Positions 1 to 7,138 of a stretch of DNA of 19,305 nucleotides are shown piece by piece. Below the pieces are notes generated by a model. It was not told where the DNA came from and searched no databases. It worked only from the letters and a program-made list of their open reading frames with translations. How positions within the stretch are numbered: position 1 is the stretch's first letter; each line of letters starts with the position of its first letter. A program made the translations under genes and the position numbers. Source of the stretch: Pseudomonadota bacterium (lineage in GTDB: Bacteria; Pseudomonadota; Alphaproteobacteria; Rhizobiales; Hyphomicrobiaceae); NCBI GenBank assembly GCA_021813195.1, contig JAKALI010000021.1, positions 1-19,305 on the forward strand. Reading direction: 5' to 3'.

Positions 1-123
1 TCGGCGCAGTCCGCGCAATCGGTCCGGTCGATTCGCCGTGGTCTGCCGAGACGCCCTTTGCTGTGATGCCGGTGCCGCGTGCGCCGGGGGATTTCCGGAT
101 CGTGCTGACGGTCTCAAATGCCT
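1..123 (+). CDS. 3' end of a probable phage appendage/tail protein (partial)
   Basis: An open frame with its first complete codon at base 3 runs to a TGA at 121-123. It encodes about 40 C-terminal residues including RAIGPVDSPWSAETPF and PRAPGDFRIVLTVSNA. The 'VRAIG...SPWSAE' pattern resembles the last strands of a fibronectin type III domain, which is common in phage fibers and host-contact proteins; this is a resemblance judged by eye over a short stretch. The start lies outside the window. The stop overlaps the next ATG (118-120), as at most junctions here, which supports it as a real gene end. Appendage function is inferred from position just upstream of small tail-associated genes. Confidence 0.55.
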
Positions 124-597
124 GACTACGCCGCACTGAAAACGGCGCTCGCGAGCGGGGGTGCATACGCCGGGATGACGGACGCGCAGGCGATCTCCGC
201 CTGCAACGCCGCGACCGTCGTACAAGCGGTCGATGTCGCGATGTCGGACGCGCTCGCCTACTTTGCGCTCTCGGGCGCGCTCCCGACGATCAAGGGCTGG
301 GCGGCGAATCCGCCTCCGATTGCGGGCGCCGTGACCGCGCAGGCGTCGAATGCCGCACAGACGTTCGGACTCATGATCGGACCGCCGCCGTTATTCGAGA
401 GCCTACAGTTCTCCGATCCCACGAAAGCCACCGCGATCAATGGGCTGATATCGGCGCTCGTTTCGGCTGGTCTCATCCCGGCGGCTGCCGCCCAAGCCAT
501 CGGTACGCTCGCGCAGACCCTCGTCTCGCAAGCGTCCCTGTGGGGCTGGCCCGGCGGGATCATCGAGAATGATCTCGTCGCGGCGAGGGCGCTCTAA
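118..597 (+). CDS. Small conserved phage protein, tail/appendage-associated, function unknown
   Basis: A 159-residue Ala-rich protein. The ATG lies inside the stop of the previous gene, and its own TAA (595-597) overlaps the next ATG, so it sits in a coupled cluster. The N-terminal part is helical with a 'DAQAISACNA' stretch. The C-terminal part (about residues 98-159: SDPTKATAINGLISALVSAGLI, then an Ala-rich helix and 'SQASLWGWPGGII') resembles a family of small phage proteins that often follows tail-fiber or tail-tip genes, with a region reading roughly 'L..L...G.i......a...la....sra...G'. The family has no established function that I know of. No signal peptide or membrane segment is evident. 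Confidence 0.75.
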   Translation: MPDYAALKTALASGGAYAGMTDAQAISACNAATVVQAVDVAMSDALAYFALSGALPTIKGWAANPPPIAGAVTAQASNAAQTFGLMIGPPPLFESLQFSDPTKATAINGLISALVSAGLIPAAAAQAIGTLAQTLVSQASLWGWPGGIIENDLVAARAL

Positions 598-1058
598 TGG
601 CAAACACAGCCATCTGGAATGCCGCGCTTTCGTACTCGACCGCGCTATCCACCGAACTGAACTCGCTCTCCTCCGGCTCGACCGCGGTTGCCGCCACGGC
701 GATCGACAACACCACGAACCTGATGACGGACGGCTTTGTGTCGGTGAGCTTGCCGACGCTCGCGACCGGTACGGGGACGCCGTACCTCTCGGTCTACCTG
801 CTGCCGCTCAATCAGGACGGCACGACCTATGGCGACGGGACGGCGAGCGGCACCGTTGCGCCGGGAGCCGCATATTTCGTCGGCAACATCACGTGGGCAC
901 CGAGTTTGGCGAGCGGAACGCAGACCGGATCGGTCTACATCGGCCAAATCCCGCCGACGAAGTTTAAACTGGCGGTCACGAATTCGATCGGTAACGCTCT
1001 CGCGGCGACCGGCAATATCGTCGCGTTCGCCTCCGACAAGATCAACCTGAACGGGTAA
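597..1058 (+). CDS. Small beta-rich phage structural protein, function unknown
   Basis: A 153-residue protein rich in Thr, Ser, Gly and Ala with alternating hydrophobic strands, consistent with a beta-sandwich. Motifs near the C-terminus, 'GSVYIGQIPPTKFKLAVTN' followed by 'GNALAATGNIVAF', match a pattern I recognise from small phage proteins next to tail or fiber genes ('IPP..FK..v.N..G.aLa.sGN'). The ATG overlaps the previous TAA (TAATG at 595-599). It lies between another small tail-associated gene and the LamG-repeat gene, so a role in appendages or a decoration surface is inferred. No catalytic motif is visible. Confidence 0.75.
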   Translation: MANTAIWNAALSYSTALSTELNSLSSGSTAVAATAIDNTTNLMTDGFVSVSLPTLATGTGTPYLSVYLLPLNQDGTTYGDGTASGTVAPGAAYFVGNITWAPSLASGTQTGSVYIGQIPPTKFKLAVTNSIGNALAATGNIVAFASDKINLNG

Positions 1059-1065
1059 TACCGCC

Positions 1066-2517
1066 ATGGCGTATATCGCCAAAAAAGGCGGATGGCAGCC
1101 GAATCAGGTTCCGGAAGGACCCATAGAGCTTATCTGGGCGCATCCGCTCAGTTACGGGCTCGTCGGATTCTGGCCGCTCAACGCGTCGCTCGTCGATCTG
1201 GTCGCGGGGAATAATCTCGCGGTCAACGCGAACGGAAATTTCGCCGTCGGCGCGGTCGGCACGGCTCTTTCGCGGGCGGTAACTACTGATGCCGGCAACA
1301 TGGCGATCATCGCGCCGTTCACTGGCAGCGGAGCGTTCAGCGCGTTTGCGCAATTTTCTACGCGCTCCGTCACAGGTAATTTCACGAATTATCTGTGCAG
1401 GTTTGGCGGCACGACGGGAGGAACTGAATTCACGCTGGCGGTGATCGGCGGAAAACTGGTTTTTAACGAGCCGTTCGTCACGTCCAACGCGGCGACGTTT
1501 AACGACGGCGCAGTTCACGGCTGGGGCCTCACGAAGCCGGCCGGCGCGACCCAACTGGGCGTCAATCTCTTCGGCGATGGCGCGTTGCTACCGGTGACCA
1601 CCGGAGGCAGCACGCAAACGATAAATTTCGCTTCGACGAATCCGCTGTCCGTCGGGGTGAACCCTTCACTCGCCGGAAGTGGCTTTGTTGGCACGATCAG
1701 CGGGCTGCGTTTCTATTCGCGCGTCCTGACGCCGGCCGAGATGCAGTGGCTCGCCGCCGAACCCTGGATCATGGTGCGACCGCGAAGCCCGAGGCGCATC
1801 TATTCGCTACCTCCTGCGAGCGGCGTTTCCGGCTCCGCTGCGATCACCGAGGCAGCCGACACCATAGCGGCGGTCGGTGCGCTCATCGTCGCCGGCACCG
1901 CTGCCGCGAATGAAGCGGCTGATGTAGTCACGGGAGTTGGCGCCGAGGGTGTCACCGGCACCGCAGCGGTTGCCGAAGCATCGGATATTGTCGCGGCCAC
2001 GGGCGCACAAGCTGTCGCCGGAACCGCTGCGGTCAGCGAAGCCGCTGACGCGGTTTCCGCCACTGGCGCCGAGAGCGTTGCCGGTTCTGCGGCGATTTCC
2101 GAAAGCGCGGATGCGGTCAGTGCCACCGGATCGGCTGGCGGCGGCGGTGTAGCCGCAATCGTCGAACCTGCTGATGCGGTTTCGGCGAGCGGTGGCCAGT
2201 CGGTCACTGGATCCGGGACGGTCACCGAAGCGGCTGATGTCGTTAGTGCAACCGGCGCGCAGGCAGTCGCCGGAACGGCAGCGGTCGCGGAAAGCATCGA
2301 TCAGGTCGCGGGTGCGGGTGCGCAAGGCGTCAGCGGGACCGCTGCAATCGTCGAATCTCCGGATTCCGTGATAGCCACCGGGACCGCTGGTTCCCCTGCG
2401 GTCCTCGTCGGCGATCCGGCGTATGTCGTGGGGCTCGGCCCGCGTTCGTTCACGGTACGTCTCGCGTCCCGCCGCTTCGCGGCAACACTCGGCCCGCGTT
2501 CGTTCACGGTGCATTGA
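1066..2517 (+). CDS. LamG-like (concanavalin A-like) domain protein with nine 21-residue repeats
   Basis: A 483-residue protein. Residues about 28-236 read as a LamG/concanavalin A-like jelly roll ('YGLVGFWPLNASL.DL', 'ISGLRFYSRVLTPAEMQWLAAEPW'), the form often found in phage structural proteins; the 'LAAEPW' end followed by an Arg/Pro-rich linker is typical. Residues 254-442 are nine consecutive units of about 21 residues with consensus V-x-G-T-A-A-V-x-E-A-A-D-x-V-x-A-T-G-A-x-x. The C-terminus carries a doubled LGPRSFTV motif. Such domains bind glycans or act as scaffolds on the virion surface, so an appendage or decoration role is likely but inferred. It starts 7 bases after the previous stop and its TGA overlaps the next ATG. 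There is no signal peptide. Confidence 0.85.
   Translation: MAYIAKKGGWQPNQVPEGPIELIWAHPLSYGLVGFWPLNASLVDLVAGNNLAVNANGNFAVGAVGTALSRAVTTDAGNMAIIAPFTGSGAFSAFAQFSTRSVTGNFTNYLCRFGGTTGGTEFTLAVIGGKLVFNEPFVTSNAATFNDGAVHGWGLTKPAGATQLGVNLFGDGALLPVTTGGSTQTINFASTNPLSVGVNPSLAGSGFVGTISGLRFYSRVLTPAEMQWLAAEPWIMVRPRSPRRIYSLPPASGVSGSAAITEAADTIAAVGALIVAGTAAANEAADVVTGVGAEGVTGTAAVAEASDIVAATGAQAVAGTAAVSEAADAVSATGAESVAGSAAISESADAVSATGSAGGGGVAAIVEPADAVSASGGQSVTGSGTVTEAADVVSATGAQAVAGTAAVAESIDQVAGAGAQGVSGTAAIVESPDSVIATGTAGSPAVLVGDPAYVVGLGPRSFTVRLASRRFAATLGPRSFTVH
1825..2391 (+). repeat. Nine in-frame 63-bp tandem repeats (21-residue units)
   Basis: In-frame degenerate repeat array inside the LamG-like gene. Units begin VSGSAAITEAAD, VAGTAAANEAAD, VTGTAAVAEASD, VAGTAAVSEAAD, VAGSAAISESAD, then a unit beginning in GVAAIVEPAD after a Gly insertion, VTGSGTVTEAAD, VAGTAAVAESID and VSGTAAIVESPD. 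Nine units at an average of 21 residues fill the interval exactly. The copies have diverged at DNA level, so this is an old or selected array and not a recent slippage tract. The E-[AS]-x-D and ATG-A motifs are the most constant. The array could act as a variable-length spacer or a surface-exposed stalk. Confidence 0.85.
2434..2510 (+). repeat. Pair of 23-bp direct repeats encoding LGPRSFTV
   Basis: The 23-base stretch at 2434-2456 is repeated exactly at 2488-2510, 54 bases later and in the same reading frame. Both encode LGPRSFTV, followed by Arg in the first copy and His in the second, immediately before the stop codon. The intervening LASRRFAAT looks like a diverged middle copy (xxSRRFxA against GPRSFTV), giving three short basic beta-strand-like units. 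The exact DNA identity contrasts with the diverged 63-bp array just upstream. Confidence 0.85.
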
Positions 2518-2831
2518 TGCCCAGTTATTTTGACACCAAAGACCCGAGTGAGTCCGTAGCGCTCACCTTCGACCTGTCGAGCAATCTCGCCTCGGGCGAG
2601 ACGCTTACCAGCGTTCCGACGGTGACCGTGACGCTCGTCTCAGGCACCGACCCAAGCCCGAGCGCGATCCTGACTGGCGTCAACGGCCTGGACGCCACGC
2701 TCACAAAGGCGATTGTCGGAGTGCGCGCCGGGATAACGGGCTGCGCTTACGACGTCAAGGTCGTATGCGCTACCTCGAACGCACAGAAGGTATTGGCGCT
2801 GTCGGGGATTCTCCCGGTGTTGGCTGATTAA
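2517..2831 (+). CDS. Small phage protein resembling fiber-tail adaptors (Gp77-like)
   Basis: A 104-residue protein. I chose the ATG at 2517, which overlaps the upstream TGA (TGATG), over a TTG one codon earlier. The N-terminus 'FDTKDPSESVALTFDLSSNLASGETLTS' and the C-terminal 'GITGCAYDVKVVCATSNAQKV...LPVLAD' match a widespread small phage family with a 'F..KDP.evl.y..D.s..L..ge...s' start and a 'G..Y.v.c...Ts.Gr.....l.v.v' end. Members are predicted to be Ig-like structural proteins, some described as fiber-tail adaptors. It lies directly after the LamG-repeat gene, so it may attach that protein or the fiber to the tail. The family assignment is from memory of the pattern. Confidence 0.7.
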   Translation: MPSYFDTKDPSESVALTFDLSSNLASGETLTSVPTVTVTLVSGTDPSPSAILTGVNGLDATLTKAIVGVRAGITGCAYDVKVVCATSNAQKVLALSGILPVLAD

Positions 2832-2835
2832 GGAG
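2831..2835 (+). promoter_or_regulatory. Ribosome-binding site deciding the start at 2841
   Basis: AGGAG directly after the TAA at 2829-2831, five bases before the ATG at 2841. It favours that ATG over the in-frame GTG at 2835, which overlaps the site itself. Confidence 0.7.
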
Positions 2836-2840
2836 TGAAC

Positions 2841-3101
2841 ATGCGATTAACAGTACGGCGCCGGGACGCTCTCCCGAAGAAGGATTTTGCGGGTGGAGGG
2901 CCAAAGGGTAAGCACGGCTTCCCGATGCCCGACAAGGAACACGCGAGGCTTGCGATCAGCGGGGCCACCCGCTCGGAACGGGCCGGCGACATCTCGCCGA
3001 CCACCGAGGCGCGGATCAAGTCGAAAGCGCGAGCCAAGCTCGGCGATTCTCACCCCAAATCACACGCGGACTTCGAGAAGCTCGGTAAGAGTTACCGTTG
3101 A
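2841..3101 (+). CDS. Small basic phage protein upstream of terminase, function unknown
   Basis: An 86-residue basic protein. Start chosen at ATG 2841 because AGGAG lies 5 bases upstream. The sequence contains 'LPKKDFAGGGPKGKHGFPMPDKEHARLAI' then 'GATRSERAGDISPTTEARIKSKARAKLG'. This resembles a short domain common in phage and mobile-element proteins, with 'F.....g..fPi.D..HAr.Al....' followed by a helical basic 'i..ka..kl' tail (similar to the DUF6582-type segment). Its function is not established to my knowledge. It lies just ahead of the terminase pair with a 31-base gap, so a packaging or DNA-binding role is conceivable but only an inference. Confidence 0.75.
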   Translation: MRLTVRRRDALPKKDFAGGGPKGKHGFPMPDKEHARLAISGATRSERAGDISPTTEARIKSKARAKLGDSHPKSHADFEKLGKSYR

Positions 3102-3132
3102 TCGGTCCGTTTCTACCCGCGAGGGCGAAACA

Positions 3133-3381
3133 ATGGCAGCTAGGTTAAACCCGCGGCACAGCGATCTGGTGGTGCGCCGCATTCGCACCAGTCAGTTGAT
3201 AAACCGCTTGCAGGACAATGCGCTCGGGAAAATTGCGCTAACTGCCGAGCAGATCCGTTCGGCGACATTTCTGATCGAGCGTACGCTGGCGAAGGCGGAG
3301 GCACCGAAAGACCTGCATCTGTCGGGTGCTGTGGCGCACACCCTCATATGGCCGCTCCCGAAATCGCCGCTCGACCAATAG
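3133..3381 (+). CDS. Candidate terminase small subunit / TerL-proximal protein
   Basis: An 82-residue protein starting at ATG 3133, preceded by a GAGGGCGA ribosome-binding-like stretch. The frame stays open further upstream, but that part is only the shadow of the neighbouring gene. The sequence 'NPRHSDLVVRRIRTSQLINRLQDNALGKIALTAEQIRSATFLIERTLAKAEA' is helical and basic, with an 'I.tsqLi.RL.dh..G...mt..Q..aa..LL.ktl' pattern I recognise from small proteins directly upstream of phage TerL genes, often annotated as small terminase. It would recognise phage DNA and recruit the large subunit. It overlaps TerL by 34 bases. At 82 residues it is short for a canonical TerS, so the function is probable, not proven. 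Confidence 0.65.
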   Translation: MAARLNPRHSDLVVRRIRTSQLINRLQDNALGKIALTAEQIRSATFLIERTLAKAEAPKDLHLSGAVAHTLIWPLPKSPLDQ

Positions 3382-4637
3382 ATTACGTCCCGCGACCGCA
3401 GTTCATGCGGTTCCACTGCCGGGGTGAGCGGTGGGCGATAATCGTGGCGCATCGACGGTGTGGCAAGACGGTCGCGTGCATCATGGAACTCTTGACGCGC
3501 GCGCTGGCTACCAGCAAGCGGGATGCGCGATACGCCTATATCGCCCCATTTCGCGAACAGGCCAAGACCGCCGCATGGAACTATCTCAAGCGCTACGCGG
3601 GGCCGGTTGTCCAAGATCCCGAGAAGGACTTTCGCGAATCTGAGTTAGCGGTTCGCCTAGCTAACGGGTCGCAGATCCGGCTATTCGGCGCAGACAACCC
3701 CAATGCGCTTCGGGGGATGTACCTCGACGGGGTGGTGCTCGACGAGTTCGCCGACATGCGCCCGAGTTTGTGGGGCGAGGTCATTCGCCCGACGCTTTCC
3801 GACCGCAACGGGTGGGCCGTATTTATCGGCACGCCGCGAGGGAAGAACGAGTTTTGGCGCGTGTACGACGACGCTGCGACGCTGCCAGGGTGGATGCGCG
3901 TCTTCCTGCCGGTAAGTCAGACGAAGCTGTTATCGGACGCCGAGCTTGCGGATGCCAGACGCACAATGACCGAGGCGCAGTACGAGCAAGAGTATGAATG
4001 TTCTTTCGAGGCCGCGATCATCGGAGCGGTGTACGCGAAGGAGCTGATTGCGGCGCAGGATCGCATCAAGAGCGTTCCTTACGATCCGTCGCTGTTGGTT
4101 CACACGGCATGGGACATCGGGTACGGCGATTCGACGGCTATCTGGTTCTACCAGCTACTTAATGGCGCGGTGCGCGTGATCGACTTCTACGAGGACTCCG
4201 GGGAAGCCGCGCCGTTCTATGCCTCTATCTTGGCGCGCAAGTCGTATCAGTACGGGACTTGTTGGCTGCCTCACGATGCCAACAATGGAAACGCAGCATC
4301 CGGGCTCACCTTCGCGGAGGTGATGCGCCAAAACGGCTTTCGCTGCGAGATCACGGCGAAACTCAGCCTCGAGGAAGGCGTAAACGCCGCGCGGATGATG
4401 TTCCCCCGTTGCACGTTCGACGCCGAGAAGTGCAAGGAAGGACTCGAGGCACTACGGGCTTATCGGTGGGCGTACAACCAGCGTATGAGCGAATTGAAGG
4501 CGACCCCGGTGCATGACTGGTCTAGCCATTGTGCCGATGCGTTCCGGTACATGGCGATTGCGGCCAGGAGCGCTAACGACGAATACGGGGCGCTCAATCT
4601 GCCGCCGATAGCTTATCCCGATACTCGCCCAGTATGA
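3348..4637 (+). CDS. terL: Terminase large subunit (DNA packaging ATPase/nuclease)
   Basis: A 429-residue packaging motor and nuclease. The Walker A motif is AHRRCGKT at residues 34-41. Walker B is GVVLDE at about 128-133, with the catalytic Glu last. A coupling motif, IGTPRGKN, lies at 160-167. The C-terminal RuvC-like nuclease has Asp256 in WDIGYGDST, Asp279 in VIDFYE, the LPHDA motif at 307-311 and a final acidic site in HDWSSHCADAFRY (Asp397). The length fits compact phage TerL proteins. The ATG at 3348 lies inside the preceding small gene, and its stop forms ATGA with the next start at 4634. It cuts concatemeric DNA and drives it through the portal. All expected catalytic residues appear present. 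Confidence 0.97.
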   Translation: MAAPEIAARPIDYVPRPQFMRFHCRGERWAIIVAHRRCGKTVACIMELLTRALATSKRDARYAYIAPFREQAKTAAWNYLKRYAGPVVQDPEKDFRESELAVRLANGSQIRLFGADNPNALRGMYLDGVVLDEFADMRPSLWGEVIRPTLSDRNGWAVFIGTPRGKNEFWRVYDDAATLPGWMRVFLPVSQTKLLSDAELADARRTMTEAQYEQEYECSFEAAIIGAVYAKELIAAQDRIKSVPYDPSLLVHTAWDIGYGDSTAIWFYQLLNGAVRVIDFYEDSGEAAPFYASILARKSYQYGTCWLPHDANNGNAASGLTFAEVMRQNGFRCEITAKLSLEEGVNAARMMFPRCTFDAEKCKEGLEALRAYRWAYNQRMSELKATPVHDWSSHCADAFRYMAIAARSANDEYGALNLPPIAYPDTRPV

Positions 4638-4855
4638 GCGCGTACTCGACCGATGCGATCCCTCCGGTGCGGGAGGACGAAGCGTGCGCGGCGGAAACGG
4701 CGATATGCGTGTTTCATCGCGGGCTGATTAGTCAGACGGGCGATACGGTGGGGCGAGTTTTTTACTGCCCCGTCGGTAAACAGTACTGGCGTTATTCGAA
4801 GCGACGCAACCCGATGTACGCGCGGCTCCCTTATTCAAAGGTCAAGGTCATATGA
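4634..4855 (+). CDS. Small conserved protein between terL and portal, function unknown
   Basis: A 73-residue protein coupled to terL by ATGA overlap. After an acidic N-terminus it has 'AICVFHRGLISQTGDTVGRVFYCPVGKQYWRYSKR', a compact region with Cys-x2-His and a later Cys plus many aromatics, then a basic tail. The pattern looks conserved (a small beta-rich fold) but I do not know a function for it. The Cys/His residues are too few to claim a zinc site. The position suggests a packaging or portal accessory; this is inference from context only. Confidence 0.7.
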   Translation: MSAYSTDAIPPVREDEACAAETAICVFHRGLISQTGDTVGRVFYCPVGKQYWRYSKRRNPMYARLPYSKVKVI

Positions 4856-4995
4856 GCATGGAGATCCTAAACCGGCTGACGGAGCTCGAGCGCCGCGCCG
4901 AGGAAATGCGCGAGCGGCTGGAGAAGCTCGAATCGCAGCGGGAAGCCATTGCGCCGAACAAACCGCAAACGCTCGCCCTGAAGCGCCGTGGCTAA
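4852..4995 (+). CDS. Short coiled-coil protein (47 residues)
   Basis: Translation from ATG 4852 to TAA 4993-4995 gives 47 residues starting MSMEILNRLTELERRAEEMR and continuing with ERLEKLESQREAIA. Heptad-spaced Leu/Met residues and alternating Glu/Arg make an almost ideal amphipathic coiled coil over residues 3-34, followed by a basic Pro/Lys/Arg tail. The start overlaps the previous stop (ATGA) and its end overlaps the portal GTG by 8 bases. It fills exactly the gap between the neighbours, which supports it as a real gene. It may be a small assembly factor for portal or terminase, or mainly a coupling ORF that carries ribosomes to the GTG start. Confidence 0.7.
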   Translation: MSMEILNRLTELERRAEEMRERLEKLESQREAIAPNKPQTLALKRRG

Positions 4996-7138
4996 ATTTA
5001 CTGAAGATCAGTTGCTCGCGCTCGTCGCGCAGTACGAGAAGGATGCGCTAGGCAGTCCTGTTGCGTCCGGGGGTGTCATCGGTTCGACGGCGGCGACCAA
5101 CAATCGGCAATGGACGACGCTCGAGATCGACCGCTACGACGCCCTTAACGCGTACTTTGCCCGTCCGATTGGGAACGAGGTCGAAGGTAGCTCGGCGGTT
5201 GTGATCCCCGAGCTAAAGGACACCATCGAATGGATCGTCCCGCAGTTGCAGCGCATCTTCTGCGGAATAAGTCCGCCCTGCGTGTTCGATCCGACATCTC
5301 CGCAGGACACCGACCAAGCGGAGGTCGAGACTGAGTACGTTAACCACATATTCATGAAGGAGAACGACGGTTTTTTCGTCCTCCACGACTTCATCAAAGA
5401 CGCGCTCTTGTTGCGTAACGGGTACGCCAAGGTTTGGGTCGAGGAATACAAGGACGCCAAGACCGAGCGATATTCGGGGATACCCCAGGATGAGGTATCG
5501 CAGTTACTGGCCGACAAGGATGGCGAGAAGATCGACGTGCTCGAGCAGAACGAGCACCAGGTCGACATGCCGCTAGGAATGCCGCCGATGTCGGTGTTCG
5601 ACCTTAAGATCCGGCGAACCAAGGAAACCAAGCGGATCAGGGTCGCGTGCGTGCCCGCCGAGGAAATGCTGGTATCGCCGCTGGTTCGCGGCCCGGTCGA
5701 TAACGAGAGCGTATTCGTCTGCCACAAGACGACCAAGACGCGCTCGACGCTTATCGCCGACGGCTTTAGTTCGGACCTCGTGAACTCGCTCGCGCCAGGT
5801 AAGCCGGACTGGATGGAGATGGACGCGCTTGCGCGTAACGTCGTCGTCGATCAGATGGCAATGCAGGACAATCCGATTGGCGAGGCGAATCGGGCGATGC
5901 AAGAGATCGAGGTCCGCGACGTGGCAATCCGCATCGACTACGACGGCGACGGTATAGCGGAATTGCGGCATATCCTGATAGCGGGAGACAAGATCATCGA
6001 GAATGAGGAACTCGAGGAAACCCCGTTCGTTTCGTGCCTATCTCGCCGGATGCCGCATCGTCATACGGGGTTATCCCTTTACGACGACCTGCAAGATATC
6101 CAGGTCATCAAGTCGGAAGTCGTTCGGCAGATGCTCAATAACTTGCGGCTGGCGAACAATGGTCGCGTCGCGGTAGATTATCGCAACTGCAACCTGACGG
6201 ACCTGATGACCTCGCGCGCGGGTGGAGTGGTTAGGACGAACGGTGCGCCGGGGAACGTCATCATGCCGTTTCAGCACCCTTCCAACATCGTGGAGCAAGC
6301 GCTCCCGATGGCGCAATACATCGACAGTTGGCGCGAGTTCCGTACCGGCGTGGGTAAGGACACGATTGGGGTGGATGCGGACGCGCTCCAGAACGTGACG
6401 AAGGGTGGACAGCTCGCCGGGATGGCGGCTGCGGGGCTCAAGATCGAGATGATGGCGCGGTGTTTGGCGGAGGGGATCAAGGACATTTTCCTAAAGATCC
6501 ACACGCTCATCATTCGCCACCAGGATCAAAAGACGCAGTTCGAGCTACGCGGCAAGTGGGTCGAGATCGAACCCGCTCAGTGGCGCGAGCGCACTCGGGT
6601 GTCGGCGAACGTCGGACTTGGGAGCGGTTCGCGGGAAGAAGCGCGCTCGAACCTGATGATGCTTACTCAGATGCAGGAAAAGATCGCGTCGATAGGACTC
6701 GTTGGGCCGAAAGAGGCATACAACACTTTTCGCATGGGATGTAACTTGCTTGGTTACGAACAGCCCGAGCAGTACGCGATGGATCCCGATAGTCCCCAAT
6801 ACCAGCAGTGGACGAAACAGCATCCCCCTCAGCCCAATCCGGCTGTTGTCCAGGCTCAGACGCGACTACAGGCCGCCCAAGTGCAGGCGCAGGCCGGTCT
6901 ACAGAAGGCTCAGATCCAAGAGCAGGGCGCACAGGCGCGAGCGCAGGCCGAGGTCACTCACGCGGCGCTCCAGAACCGCGAGGACCGCATGGTGAACCTC
7001 GCCGGCATGGATGTGCAGATGTTCACCGAAATAGCGAAGATCCTCGCGCCCATCGTGGCCGCGCAGTTGAAGCAGGATCCAGCGGTGAATGCTGGCACGG
7101 TGCTTCGCCAAGACATCCAAGGACTACAGGGGAGTTAA
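4988..7138 (+). CDS. Portal protein, P22-like
   Basis: A 716-residue protein, close to the length of P22 portal (about 725). It starts at GTG 4988, inside the end of the preceding small ORF. 'ALNAYFARPIGNEVEGSSAVVIPELKDTIEWIVPQLQRIF' near the N-terminus is characteristic of P22-type portals, as is 'MPHRHTGLSLYDDLQDIQVIKSEVVRQMLNN' and the following 'VRTNGAPGNVI' section. Residues about 615-665 form a Gln/Ala-rich helix (QTRLQAAQVQAQAGLQKAQ...), the place of the long helical barrel of P22 gp1. It forms the dodecameric ring at one capsid vertex through which terminase packs DNA and to which the tail attaches. Its stop is followed directly by a TTG start. Confidence 0.93.
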   Translation: MAKFTEDQLLALVAQYEKDALGSPVASGGVIGSTAATNNRQWTTLEIDRYDALNAYFARPIGNEVEGSSAVVIPELKDTIEWIVPQLQRIFCGISPPCVFDPTSPQDTDQAEVETEYVNHIFMKENDGFFVLHDFIKDALLLRNGYAKVWVEEYKDAKTERYSGIPQDEVSQLLADKDGEKIDVLEQNEHQVDMPLGMPPMSVFDLKIRRTKETKRIRVACVPAEEMLVSPLVRGPVDNESVFVCHKTTKTRSTLIADGFSSDLVNSLAPGKPDWMEMDALARNVVVDQMAMQDNPIGEANRAMQEIEVRDVAIRIDYDGDGIAELRHILIAGDKIIENEELEETPFVSCLSRRMPHRHTGLSLYDDLQDIQVIKSEVVRQMLNNLRLANNGRVAVDYRNCNLTDLMTSRAGGVVRTNGAPGNVIMPFQHPSNIVEQALPMAQYIDSWREFRTGVGKDTIGVDADALQNVTKGGQLAGMAAAGLKIEMMARCLAEGIKDIFLKIHTLIIRHQDQKTQFELRGKWVEIEPAQWRERTRVSANVGLGSGSREEARSNLMMLTQMQEKIASIGLVGPKEAYNTFRMGCNLLGYEQPEQYAMDPDSPQYQQWTKQHPPQPNPAVVQAQTRLQAAQVQAQAGLQKAQIQEQGAQARAQAEVTHAALQNREDRMVNLAGMDVQMFTEIAKILAPIVAAQLKQDPAVNAGTVLRQDIQGLQGS

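Noticed and set aside
1825..2391. Regular repeats as a CRISPR array
   Set aside because: Repeats are contiguous, in frame and diverged, with no unique spacers; they encode protein.
1800..2514. Long minus-strand open frames opposite the LamG-repeat gene
   Set aside because: They are shadows of the 63-bp repeats: a repeat length divisible by three keeps all frames open together. The plus strand has the recognisable LamG domain, and the antisense products are low complexity with no plausible starts or neighbours.
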